Assembly: GCF_000758525.1 (NCBI RefSeq)
Contig: NZ_CP009241.1
Span: forward strand, 1,054,001 to 1,118,000
DNA: 64,000 nt
Direction of reading: 5' to 3'
DNA from: Paenibacillus sp. FSL H7-0357
GTDB taxonomy: Bacteria; Bacillota; Bacilli; Paenibacillales; Paenibacillaceae
The notes beneath the pieces are model-generated. The model made no database searches, was not told the origin of the DNA, and saw only the letters and a program-made list of their open reading frames with translations. Numbering within the stretch: position 1 is the first letter of the stretch; each line of letters opens with the position of its first letter. Positions 8,842 through 16,711 of the stretch are shown here, in pieces. The translations under genes were made by a program, and so were the position numbers.

Positions 8842-8862
8842 GGCACCCTTAGGGTGTCTTTT
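8842..8862 (+). terminator. Possible rightward terminator beyond thyX
   Basis: GGCACCC (8842-8848) and GGGTGTC (8852-8858) form a 7-bp stem with loop TTA, followed by TTTT. It is oriented to stop transcripts running rightward from merR through thyX, since no hairpin separates those abutting genes. Confidence 0.35.
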
Positions 8863-9021
8863 GTGTTGCGTTCGTCCGTTACCACTTAATCTGAAATCAC
8901 TAAAGATACATTCTCCATTGATTTGAAGTCCAAGTTGCTGGTATGGTGAGAATGAGTATGTAAATATTTGGAGTGCGAGGATACTCTTCATAGCGCATGA
9001 ATCAGGGAGTGGTTCTGGAGG

Positions 9022-9798
9022 ATGTACAAAATAGTGTTTTTTGACGTGGATGGCACGCTCTTAAGTGAAGTTGACGGATGTATGCCGTCCAGCACCAAAG
9101 AAGCGCTTGGAACGCTGGCTGCGAAAGGAATAAAGGTCGTGGTCGCTACAGGAAGGCCGTACAGTCTGTGCGAAGAGTTCAGAGGGCTTGGTGTGGATAC
9201 CATTATTTCCGCGAACGGAGCACTTGTCCAAAGCAATGGGGAAGTGATTCATAAGTCGCTGCTGAAGAGTGAGACGGTCCGCGAGCTCTCGGTATTTGCC
9301 GGAAATAATGGACATGGCTTATCTTATTTCACCGATTTGCTCACGATGAACGGCCTCGGGTTCGAAGATGACCGGATGAAGAGGGCGCTCCAGGAGACTT
9401 TAAGTCTTACGGAATATCCTGAAACTATGGGTTCGTTGTCCGAAGAAATATATTGCATGTGCCTATATGCGGATGAACATGAAGCCCAAAAATACATAGA
9501 GCAGTTCCCGAGGCTCCGGTTTGTCCGGTTCCACGGTTATGTGATGAATGTGTTGGAAGAAACAGAGGTCTCCAAATCAACGGCGATCCGCAAGGTGTTG
9601 GAGCACTTCGGGTTATCTCCTGCCGAGGCTGTCGCCTTTGGAGACGGGGGAAACGATATCGATATGCTGGAATATGTAGGCTTAGGAATTGCCATGGGCA
9701 ATGGAGGAGAGCAGCTCAAGCAGAAAGCAGACTTCGTCACTAAAAAGGCGAGTGAAGGAGGGATTGCTTACGCTCTGCAAAAGTATGGTGTCATTTAA
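9022..9798 (+). CDS. HAD-superfamily Cof-type phosphatase
   Basis: A 258-aa cytoplasmic phosphatase of the Cof/IIB class. Catalytic motif I is FFDVDGTLL at residues 6-14, the motif II region is VVVATGRPY, and motif IV is AFGDGGNDIDMLEYVGLGIAMGNG. Between them is the IIB cap domain. GGAGG touches the ATG directly, so the working ribosome site may be AGGGAG about 12 nt upstream. Natural substrates of this group are sugar phosphates, flavin or vitamin phosphates; none can be assigned here. Confidence 0.9.
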   Translation: MYKIVFFDVDGTLLSEVDGCMPSSTKEALGTLAAKGIKVVVATGRPYSLCEEFRGLGVDTIISANGALVQSNGEVIHKSLLKSETVRELSVFAGNNGHGLSYFTDLLTMNGLGFEDDRMKRALQETLSLTEYPETMGSLSEEIYCMCLYADEHEAQKYIEQFPRLRFVRFHGYVMNVLEETEVSKSTAIRKVLEHFGLSPAEAVAFGDGGNDIDMLEYVGLGIAMGNGGEQLKQKADFVTKKASEGGIAYALQKYGVI

Positions 9799-9820
9799 AT
9801 AGGGTCCATTTAGGGGAGAG

Positions 9821-10127
9821 ATGATGGTGCGGATTAGACCAATGGCAGTAGCTTTCTTATTTAATGATAAACAGGAGGTGCTGCTTCTGCAAAAGCGGTC
9901 TGGCAGATAGCACCTTAATTGAAAGTGAAGAAGGCCGGCTCTTGTGGGTGGATCGCAGTGCAATTGCCGATCAGCATGTAACCGCCTCAACGCAAGAAGT
10001 GATGCGGCATTACCTGGAGACAGGGATTCATAACAACCATGTTTATGTAGGCTCGTTGCACTCCTTCCATGGAGAACCTGCGATGGGCTGGAATGTGCTG
10101 GAGGACTGGGAGGGAAATAATTTATGA
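9821..10127 (+). pseudogene. Nudix hydrolase pseudogene lacking its Nudix box
   Basis: A normal Nudix start (MVRIRPMAVAFLFNDKQ, then EVLLLQKRSGR) runs into a stop at about 9910. The following DNA, in another frame, encodes a typical Nudix C-terminus: STLIESEEGRLLWVDRS, VMRHYLETG, VYVGSLHS and NVLEDWEG. The central part with the catalytic box GX5EX7REUXEEXGU is absent, so an internal deletion of roughly 240 bp with a frame change has occurred. The remnant keeps a ribosome site (AGGGGAG) and overlaps the next gene's start. Confidence 0.75.
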
Positions 10128-10873
10128 ATGATATCGTTTCGATTCTAGGTGTTCCATTTTCCAAGCTGACGCTTGAGGAAACTACGCTTCGGTTAGCCGA
10201 GCAAGTTCAGAATAAACAGGACAGGCTCTTTCATCTAATAACGGCCAATCCGGAGATTACGTTAGCCAGTCAGACCGATGAACTGCTTCAGGAAATCATC
10301 AGCTCGGCGGACTTAATCGTGCCTGACGGGATCGGCATCGTACTGGCTGCCAGAAGAAAAGGCGAGCCGATCCCCGAGCGGGTAACAGGCTATGACCTGC
10401 TGCTCAGGATGCTGGAGAAGGGCAATGAGCTGGGCTGGAGCTTTTATTTCCTGGGAACCGATGAAATCACCAGCAGACAGGCCGTAGAGAAGATTAACGC
10501 CTCCTATCCGCAGGTGAAGATTGCCGGCAGGCATCATGGATTTTTTAATGCAGCAGAGGAGCAGGGGATACTTGCAGACATTCAGCGCAGCAAGCCGGAT
10601 GTTCTCATTCTTGCCATGGGCGCACCGTATTCGGATAAATGGCTGTATAAGCATAAGCAGGAGCTGACTGGCGTTAAGCTTGTTTTTGGAGTTGGCGGCA
10701 GCCTGGACGTAATCTCGGGAAAAGTGAAGCCGGCACCGGTGATCTGGAAGAAGCTTAACCTGGAATGGGCGCACCGGTTGTTGTTCGCTCCCGTTGCCAA
10801 AGGACAGAAATCCCGCTGGCGCAGGCAGTCCGCGTTGCCCAAATTTGTGTACCGGACAATGCTCAGAAAGTGA
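10124..10873 (+). CDS. tagA: WecG/TagA/CpsF-family glycosyltransferase
   Basis: A 249-aa transferase of the family that adds N-acetylmannosaminyl residues to undecaprenyl-PP-GlcNAc in wall teichoic acid linkage-unit synthesis. Visible blocks are HLITANPEITLASQ, ADLIVPDGIGIVLAARR, GHHGFF-like RHHGFFN, and the conserved GVGGSLDVISGKVKPAP with WAHRLL near the C-terminus. The start overlaps the Nudix remnant stop (ATGA) and has GGGAGGG upstream. A TagO-type enzyme that makes its lipid acceptor is encoded at 61154. Confidence 0.85.
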   Translation: MNDIVSILGVPFSKLTLEETTLRLAEQVQNKQDRLFHLITANPEITLASQTDELLQEIISSADLIVPDGIGIVLAARRKGEPIPERVTGYDLLLRMLEKGNELGWSFYFLGTDEITSRQAVEKINASYPQVKIAGRHHGFFNAAEEQGILADIQRSKPDVLILAMGAPYSDKWLYKHKQELTGVKLVFGVGGSLDVISGKVKPAPVIWKKLNLEWAHRLLFAPVAKGQKSRWRRQSALPKFVYRTMLRK

Positions 10874-10915
10874 CGGGGATTCGTAACGATAACAGATTGT
10901 GAGGGCGGAAGGAAG

Positions 10916-11755
10916 ATGGATGAGACGGAATTTAATAAGATCCTGCAACTGATTTCAATGATTTCGTCGGGAGCGGAAGGTTATGTTAGGGCTGCTTTTG
11001 CCGATGGGGCTGTGTCGGTTATGTACTATGGGGAATCAGGTCCCAATCAAGGTGTCTTCTGTCTGGTGGAGGGAGCGGATTGCGTCATTGCCTATGCAGT
11101 TTTCAGGCAGTGCGGCCAGCCCGATGTATTATTGGAGGTGATGGAGAGCGAGATTAACCCCTATTTACAGGCAAGCGAAGAGAGGGAGATCTGCTTTAAT
11201 GTATACGGGAGAAATACGGAGATCGTTCAGTTCGTGAGAGGGCTGGGGTTTTCATCAGACATCGAAGGTTATCAGCTGAGGTATGCCGGGAACCATCCGG
11301 TTGAAGCGGAGCCCGCTGCTTTATTGCAGGAAGGGGGATTTACGCCGGAGATGCTGGAGTCCTTCATTGCCTTGTTTGATGGGGCGTATGAGCAGTTGAA
11401 TAGAGATAACGGTTGGGACACGGACCAGTACCGGCGGGAGCCGGAACCCTTTTTGGCGACACTTGCCGCTTACGAAGCGGAGTCCCGGGTCCGTTCATTT
11501 TGGATACGAGGCTCTTTAGTGGGTGCTTATATTACGGAAGGGGAATATATCTGCGATATTGTTGTAGCGCCGGAGTACCAGAACCGCGGGTATGGCGGAA
11601 TTATTCTGAAGCACTGCATCAACCGTATGAGAGAGCAGGGTGACGGGAATATTTTTTTGCGGGTGGCCGGAAGCAATGCCGGAGCCAAGAGACTCTATGA
11701 GCGAAATCACTTCGTTGAAACCGCCTGTTTTGCCGAGCATACCTACCGCCGCTAG
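10916..11755 (+). CDS. GNAT-family N-acetyltransferase, two-domain
   Basis: A 279-aa protein. The C-terminal half is a GNAT domain with the acetyl-CoA loop VVAPEYQNRGYGGIILK and the closing LRVAGSNAGAKRLYERNHF. The N-terminal 130 residues look like a degenerate first GNAT-like domain. A ribosome site GGAAGGAAG precedes the ATG. The substrate is unknown; the context (TagA upstream, APH-like kinase downstream) does not point to one. Confidence 0.85.
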   Translation: MDETEFNKILQLISMISSGAEGYVRAAFADGAVSVMYYGESGPNQGVFCLVEGADCVIAYAVFRQCGQPDVLLEVMESEINPYLQASEEREICFNVYGRNTEIVQFVRGLGFSSDIEGYQLRYAGNHPVEAEPAALLQEGGFTPEMLESFIALFDGAYEQLNRDNGWDTDQYRREPEPFLATLAAYEAESRVRSFWIRGSLVGAYITEGEYICDIVVAPEYQNRGYGGIILKHCINRMREQGDGNIFLRVAGSNAGAKRLYERNHFVETACFAEHTYRR

Positions 11756-11774
11756 AAAGAGCTTTTGTTCAAAT

Positions 11775-11868
11775 ATAAGAATTTATATGTTTCACGCTAT
11801 AAATTATCCTTCTATTTCTCGCTGAAACGGATACCGTCCTTTGAGGACGGCGAAGCCGTTTCCACTTG
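11775..11868 (+). repeat. Interspersed two-hairpin repeat, long form, copy 1
   Basis: About 94 bp nearly identical to 24579-24673. Hairpin one is AATTTATA, a 10-nt loop, TATAAATT. Hairpin two is GAAACGG with an inner ACCGTCC/GGACGG pair and closing CCGTTTC, ending CACTTG. Shorter relatives lie at 15351-15405 and 32537-32601. It lies between the GNAT gene and the kinase-like gene. Confidence 0.85.
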
Positions 11869-11909
11869 ATGATTATCGCTATTGTATTCGTTGCAAAGGA
11901 AGATGACCT

Positions 11910-12914
11910 ATGAGTATAGATAACAGTAAATTGACCGAACTGATAAAAGATACAATATACTGCTTCATTTCCCCGGATATTCAAGTACTGGGTATTGAGA
12001 ATATTCCTGTAGGCGCGGGATCACAGGCAGTTGGATTGTCGCGGCATAAAATAAATTGGAAAATGACAGCTGAAAATGAAACCGGTCCCACCGGAACAGC
12101 AACAACTATCTCTCTTGAGGTACCGGGCATCTACCTGTATTCCAAGCAAGCCACCTTTATTGAGCGGTCGGCACTGTCCAGATTATATTCACAGGCAGCG
12201 AATGTGCCGTACAGCTTATCGAACCATCCGCTGAACGAGGGCCGCAGTTTGCTGGTTATTCAGGACGTGGACGTTGATACGGATTACGCCAAGCTGGATA
12301 TTGCACCCATTCAGGACAGAGAAATGTTGGCGCTGGCCTATATTCATCGGGCCAATATGGGATGCAGGGAAGATTTGCCGTGGCTGCCTATGGTTGATGA
12401 GGCCTATATTGCAGAAATAATCAATGAGAAATGGAGATATTCGTGGAATTTCGCTAAGGACAATCCGGCATTTGAGAGGACGTTTGGGCTGAATGTCATC
12501 TCCGGAATAGAGGAAGCCGCCGATGGCATCGTTGAGGAGATGTCTGCTGTGATCAATGATGCAAGTACTCATACGATGATCCACAATGATCTTAATCCCG
12601 GCAACGTATTGGTGCATAACAATGAGAACGTGTATTTTATTGACTGGGAGGAAGCCCGCTACGGCTCACTGTTTATGGACATTCCGATGCGGTGCGGCAG
12701 CCTGCAGCAGGCCAGTGCTTACCGGACCTATCTGGGCAATTTCGGCTTAGACATTCCAGAGCCACGTTATGCAAAGCTGTTCTCCATAGCTTCCCGATAC
12801 TTGGGGCTCCGTTTTATGTGCTGGAACCTTGGGGTGTGGGAGCATAATGAGCAAGCGAAAGCGGATTTGCTAAAATACATGAAGATGGTGACCCAGCCTT
12901 TATTCAGTTCATAA
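11910..12914 (+). CDS. Aminoglycoside phosphotransferase (APH)-like kinase
   Basis: A 334-aa protein kinase-fold enzyme. The catalytic loop is MIHNDLNPGNVLV (HxDxxxxN) and the metal-binding motif is FIDWEEARYG, a DWE form often seen in APH/choline kinase relatives. The N-terminal lobe lacks an obvious glycine-rich loop, as in many APH proteins. A ribosome site AAAGGAAG precedes the ATG. Antibiotic modification is only one possibility; small-molecule or sugar kinases share these motifs. Confidence 0.8.
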   Translation: MSIDNSKLTELIKDTIYCFISPDIQVLGIENIPVGAGSQAVGLSRHKINWKMTAENETGPTGTATTISLEVPGIYLYSKQATFIERSALSRLYSQAANVPYSLSNHPLNEGRSLLVIQDVDVDTDYAKLDIAPIQDREMLALAYIHRANMGCREDLPWLPMVDEAYIAEIINEKWRYSWNFAKDNPAFERTFGLNVISGIEEAADGIVEEMSAVINDASTHTMIHNDLNPGNVLVHNNENVYFIDWEEARYGSLFMDIPMRCGSLQQASAYRTYLGNFGLDIPEPRYAKLFSIASRYLGLRFMCWNLGVWEHNEQAKADLLKYMKMVTQPLFSS

Positions 12915-13097
12915 GCAGCAGACGGTGAATCCTCCTTAACCGTTCTGGGTAAGTATTAGTGTATAGATTGAGCTTGAGAATTACATTTAGGAAAGAGTGG
13001 CGGCCGGAAGTCCAAATATTCTCTGGAGTCACGGACAATCCTAAAATAGAAGAATTATAAGTTCAATTTATATAGAGGGAAATTAGGAGGGATACGT

Positions 13098-13457
13098 TTG
13101 GGTAATCCGCTGAAAGAACTTAAGAAAAGTATCGACGGCTTGAAGCAGTCGCTGGATGGTGTTAAACATTCGGTAGACGGCTTAAAGGAGCCGGTGGATG
13201 AGATCAAGGCCAATATTCAGGAGACTAAGGATGAGGTGAAAATGCGGTCGGATAGTGTGAAATCCGAGGTGCAGCGGATGAAGGCATTCGTAGAGGAGAC
13301 CAAAGAGGTGCTCGGTGAGGTTAAGGAAACGATTACGTCGGCCGCCGATGTTCTGTATACGCAGAAGCGTTATAAACGTCTGCTGAACCGGAAAAGAAAA
13401 GTAGGAAGCGGGAGCGCAGCACGCCGTAAGAAGGCTGCAGCTGTTTGGCGATCATAG
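13098..13457 (+). CDS. Small coiled-coil protein with basic tail
   Basis: A 119-aa protein starting at TTG, with AGGAGG 7 nt upstream. Residues 5-50 are consecutive heptad-like units (LKKSIDG, LKQSLDG, VKHSVDG, LKEPVDE, IKANIQE), continuing as charged helix to about residue 85. The tail is strongly basic (RYKRLLNRKRK, ARRKKAA). No membrane segment or known domain was recognised. It is separated from the tubulin-type locus only by a shared bidirectional terminator; a link to that system is speculative. Confidence 0.75.
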   Translation: MGNPLKELKKSIDGLKQSLDGVKHSVDGLKEPVDEIKANIQETKDEVKMRSDSVKSEVQRMKAFVEETKEVLGEVKETITSAADVLYTQKRYKRLLNRKRKVGSGSAARRKKAAAVWRS

Positions 13458-13483
13458 ATTTTTTTGGACAATCCCCGAAAAAG

Positions 13484-13533
13484 AAGACGTAAGAGACTAA
13501 CGGCAATCCTCCGTTACTTTCTTACGTCTTTTT
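13484..13533. terminator. Bidirectional terminator between convergent genes
   Basis: AAGACGTAAGA (13484-13494) pairs perfectly with TCTTACGTCTT (13520-13530), with an inner AACGG/CCGTT hairpin. It is followed by Ts on + and, read from the other side, by the T-run opposite AAAAAG. Confidence 0.88.
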
Positions 13534-13554
13534 AATAGAAGTATTATTGGCAGC

Positions 13555-15336
13555 TTAAGGGAGTACTACACTCATGCTTTCCAAGGAGTCTGCCACGAAC
13601 ACGGGCAAGCCTGTATCTGTCTCTACGTATTCGAAACTGTTCAAGAACTGACCGCTCACCAGGGCTAACCCCGTAACCGATCCGGTATTTCCCTGAAGGA
13701 CAATAAGACGTCCATCGGAGCTTGCAACGGATCTGCCCGAAGAATCAATATATATATCGCAGTGAAGGGTAACCTTCTCAAAGGGATGAAGCTCCAGCTC
13801 GATAGCGGAAATCTGTGGATATTCCTGTTCCTGATGAATCTCGGAGAACTGGTAGACGCCCTCTGTTAATCGGTATACCGCGGTCAGGCCGTCTCCACCA
13901 TTGTCTACAATTGCATTTTCAACGTAAATAGCATGATCATCCGGCTGCAGCGTATAGCTGTTTCCGGCAAACGAGAAGAGCTGGGAGATTCCCTCCGGCT
14001 TAATCTGATAGGCAGTAAAAGAGGTGCGCCCATCCTCACGGCTGCTCTCGGCGACGACCACAGGCACTTCGGAGAGGGCTGACAGCTTATCATCAAAAGC
14101 AAGACTGCGGAGATTCTCGAAGCCCGCAATGACTTCACCGGTCCTTGTCGAGACAATCCCGTCCTCGCTCATATCCGCAAAGTAGAGGACTCCGCTGCTG
14201 TCTGTTCCGGCTACGGCCACCTTGGCTCCGTATCTTCCGGTGACGGAGACAACATGGGCATATTTGCCCTGCTCCTCACCGCCCGGTAGCAGGCGGACAG
14301 GCTCCGCAGCATTCCAGGCGATCCTGGCGGCGGCAATGTCTTCTGCAGTGTCCTGAAGTCCGGTGAGGTCGCTGTACAGCTGGATCGCTTCAGCATATTG
14401 GCCGCCGCGGACCAAACGTGCGGCGCTCTTCATCAGCTTCGCTAAGCTGCTGTCTATTAACGTAAGCACCTTGGATGAATCAATGCCGGCAGAGGCAGCA
14501 TATTTGCGGTAGCTTACGGCATGCCCGGTAAAGGCGGCATAGGAATCACTGTCCAGATCGCCGCTGAGCATCTTCTTTGCGCTGGCCTCAGTTTGCTCCT
14601 GTACCCATGAGGCATTATAGGTGTGGCTGTTGTAGGCATCCATCATGGACAAGGCGGAATTCAGCAGAGCATCGAAGCTTCCAGCCGCCGCCAGCTCCTT
14701 GAGCTTAACCGTATCATGAGCTTGGAAGGACCCGGCCAGCAGCTTCTCCTTGGCTGGGCTCCCTCCATAAAAGGCATCGGGAATCCGCAGCAGATTCCAC
14801 TTGAAGCTGTCCCCGCTGTCTTCATTGCCGCTGCCGCTTTGACTGGCCCCCAGTTCGGTAAGAAACTGGCTCTTGAACTGCTGGAACCCGGCTGAGAACT
14901 GGCCGGAAAGGCCTGAATCCGCCGACAACTGGCGATAATAGGATTCATAAGACCCTCCCGGCTGCATATACTCAGTTTTCAGGCTAAGCAAAGCAGCATA
15001 ACTCTCCATGAACCCGGTAAAATCCTTTGTATCCAGCTGCTGGGACACTTTTAATACCAGTGTCTTGAGCCCGCTGCGGATCGCTGTTATTGGAGCCAGC
15101 TCCTTGAGCTTCGCTGCAACCTCGTCTTCCTTATAGAGGATGGAAGGGTTCGCCGCTGCCAGGCGGTACTGGTTCTCTGCGGCAATCAGATCGCCGGCGG
15201 CATACAGCCGGTCGCCTTCATGCACGGCCTTAATCTTGTCTTCGATTCTAAATGCCTTCTGTCCAAGCAGAATAAGGATGAATGTACACAAAATGATCAA
15301 TATATTCCGCAGGGATATGGCTTGTTTAAACGTCAT
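13555..15336 (-). CDS. Bitopic membrane protein with helical-repeat and beta C-terminal regions
   Basis: A 593-aa protein with one N-terminal membrane segment (about residues 9-28, NILIILCTFILILLG). An alpha-helical region follows, starting with a TPR-like stretch (GDRLYAAGDLIAAENQYRLAAAN) and another near residue 320 (RGGQYAEAIQLYSDLTGL). The last 230 residues look like beta-rich, possibly propeller-like repeats. The bulk probably lies outside the membrane. It is the distal gene of the leftward arm of the tubulin/VWA/GTPase locus. No named family was recognised. Confidence 0.8.
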   Translation of the reverse strand: MTFKQAISLRNILIILCTFILILLGQKAFRIEDKIKAVHEGDRLYAAGDLIAAENQYRLAAANPSILYKEDEVAAKLKELAPITAIRSGLKTLVLKVSQQLDTKDFTGFMESYAALLSLKTEYMQPGGSYESYYRQLSADSGLSGQFSAGFQQFKSQFLTELGASQSGSGNEDSGDSFKWNLLRIPDAFYGGSPAKEKLLAGSFQAHDTVKLKELAAAGSFDALLNSALSMMDAYNSHTYNASWVQEQTEASAKKMLSGDLDSDSYAAFTGHAVSYRKYAASAGIDSSKVLTLIDSSLAKLMKSAARLVRGGQYAEAIQLYSDLTGLQDTAEDIAAARIAWNAAEPVRLLPGGEEQGKYAHVVSVTGRYGAKVAVAGTDSSGVLYFADMSEDGIVSTRTGEVIAGFENLRSLAFDDKLSALSEVPVVVAESSREDGRTSFTAYQIKPEGISQLFSFAGNSYTLQPDDHAIYVENAIVDNGGDGLTAVYRLTEGVYQFSEIHQEQEYPQISAIELELHPFEKVTLHCDIYIDSSGRSVASSDGRLIVLQGNTGSVTGLALVSGQFLNSFEYVETDTGLPVFVADSLESMSVVLP

Positions 15337-15350
15337 ATTATAGTAGCCCC

Positions 15351-15405
15351 TTTCTCGCGGAGCCGGTACCGTCCTGACTTTGGACGGTGCAGCCGCTTCT
15401 TCTTG
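15351..15405 (+). repeat. Interspersed hairpin repeat, short form, copy 2
   Basis: Matches the second half of the 11775 element: TTCTCGC start, ACCGTCC and GGACGGT inner arms, AGCCGCTTC and a closing CTTG. It lies between two leftward genes of the tubulin-type locus but is oriented as on the + strand. Confidence 0.7.
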
Positions 15406-15438
15406 TTTAAAGTACTATTAAATATTGCAGTACTTTAC

Positions 15439-16380
15439 TCAAGATTCAGGGTCCCACCGGTATTTGGCTTCACGGACTTCCGCCACCTTAAGATCCAGGC
15501 CGTTCCAGGCTTCATAGGGGCTGGCGGAGATCAGCCTGGATAAGCGCAGGAAACGGTCCTTGGGCAGATCCTGTATGTATCTTCCGATCATTCCGGAGTA
15601 GAGCAGCGCGTAACGCTTCAGGCGTACAGCCGCTCCGGCGACACCGACCAGGATGGCCGCACCTTTATCCATTTCAAGAATCTGAGCTTCATAATTCTTC
15701 ACATAGCGCAGCGTACGGTCTTTGATAAGGTCAGGGCGGACCTTGGCGATTTCGCCGATATATTCTGCGAGCAGTGGCTCGAAATCCTTCAGCAACAGCT
15801 GTTCAAGCTCCAGGTACATATCTTTACGCAGCTGGAAACCGTGCAGAAGGGCAATACGCTGGCGGGCAATCCGGTCGCCGCGCAGCAGGATGGAAATTTC
15901 GCGCAGCTTCTCGTAGGCCAGCACATCATTCTCGCGCAGTACGGATACAGCCTCCTGACGGTTGATTTCCAGGCCCTCCTTGATGTTAATGATATTTCGT
16001 CCCAGCAGTTCATTGAGGGCATAAAGATTCTGGTTCTGCCTTACCTTCCGCTGCGTATAGAATAGAAGTCCGGCTAGAACGACTCCTCCGGCAGCGCACA
16101 GCACCATCTGCTGCAAGCTCTCGCCGAAATAGACCGAGACCAGGGTGAGCAGCAGGATGAGCAGCAGGCGGGTGTGCATTTTGCGTCCTGCGATGGAGGT
16201 GGCCTGCTTCTCCACCGGAGTCAGGGCGGCACGTCCGCATTTGCCGCAGCGCTCTTCGCCTAGTGCGGTATAACGGCCGCAATGGCGGCAGACGCGCAGG
16301 TTATCATGCGCATAACGCGGAGCCTTGAAAGGCCGGAAAGTTACGGGTTTCTTCTTATTCACGGGCAGGATCGCCTCCAT
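15439..16380 (-). CDS. Zinc-ribbon membrane protein of the tubulin-type locus
   Basis: A 313-aa protein. An N-terminal zinc ribbon is visible as CRHC (31-34) and CGKC (45-48). Two adjacent membrane segments follow at about residues 68-112 (LLLILLLTLVSVYFG, VLCAAGGVVLAGLLFY). The remaining 200 residues are predicted cytoplasmic helices rich in Arg/Leu/Glu. The start overlaps the 50-aa gene upstream by 26 nt, so the two are probably translated together. The DO-GTPase-like protein at 27319 carries a similar split zinc ribbon. Confidence 0.82.
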   Translation of the reverse strand: MEAILPVNKKKPVTFRPFKAPRYAHDNLRVCRHCGRYTALGEERCGKCGRAALTPVEKQATSIAGRKMHTRLLLILLLTLVSVYFGESLQQMVLCAAGGVVLAGLLFYTQRKVRQNQNLYALNELLGRNIINIKEGLEINRQEAVSVLRENDVLAYEKLREISILLRGDRIARQRIALLHGFQLRKDMYLELEQLLLKDFEPLLAEYIGEIAKVRPDLIKDRTLRYVKNYEAQILEMDKGAAILVGVAGAAVRLKRYALLYSGMIGRYIQDLPKDRFLRLSRLISASPYEAWNGLDLKVAEVREAKYRWDPES

Positions 16381-16507
16381 TCAGTGCGGCGAGCAGCCTC
16401 TCGTCAATGTCGTCACGGGTAAGCGGCTTGCGCTGGCGTGAAGCATACAAGGAGATCTGAATTACGGCATATAGAAACGTAATCCCGAGAATGACGTATG
16501 AAATCAT
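16355..16507 (-). CDS. 50-residue single-span membrane protein
   Basis: Small gene leading the leftward arm. The ATG at 16507 is preceded by AAAGGAAGAG at good spacing. The product starts MISYVILGITFLYAVIQISL, one membrane helix, then a basic stretch (YASRQRKPLTR) and an acidic amphipathic tail (DDIDERLLAALNGGDPARE). It overlaps the zinc-ribbon gene by 26 nt. It is likely a small subunit or adaptor in the membrane complex; no family was recognised. Confidence 0.7.
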   Translation of the reverse strand: MISYVILGITFLYAVIQISLYASRQRKPLTRDDIDERLLAALNGGDPARE

Positions 16508-16711
16508 GGAACTCTTCCTTTCTTCTTGGAAGTACAGCGGTCTGGAGGGGCTGATAGAATGACGATTCTATGCACCCGGTTGCCGGTCCTGCGGTCCTAA
16601 AGTTGAAGTTTACAAGGTTTAATTATATCATAATGGCATACTATTTACAGATTTTAGCTATACCGTTACCCTGCCGCATAACCCGAATATAACACAAGAG
16701 GAGCCATCTTT

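Noticed and set aside
8780..9021. A gene in the thyX/HAD gap
   Set aside because: Frames there lack ribosome sites and domains; only a possible terminator hairpin is visible.
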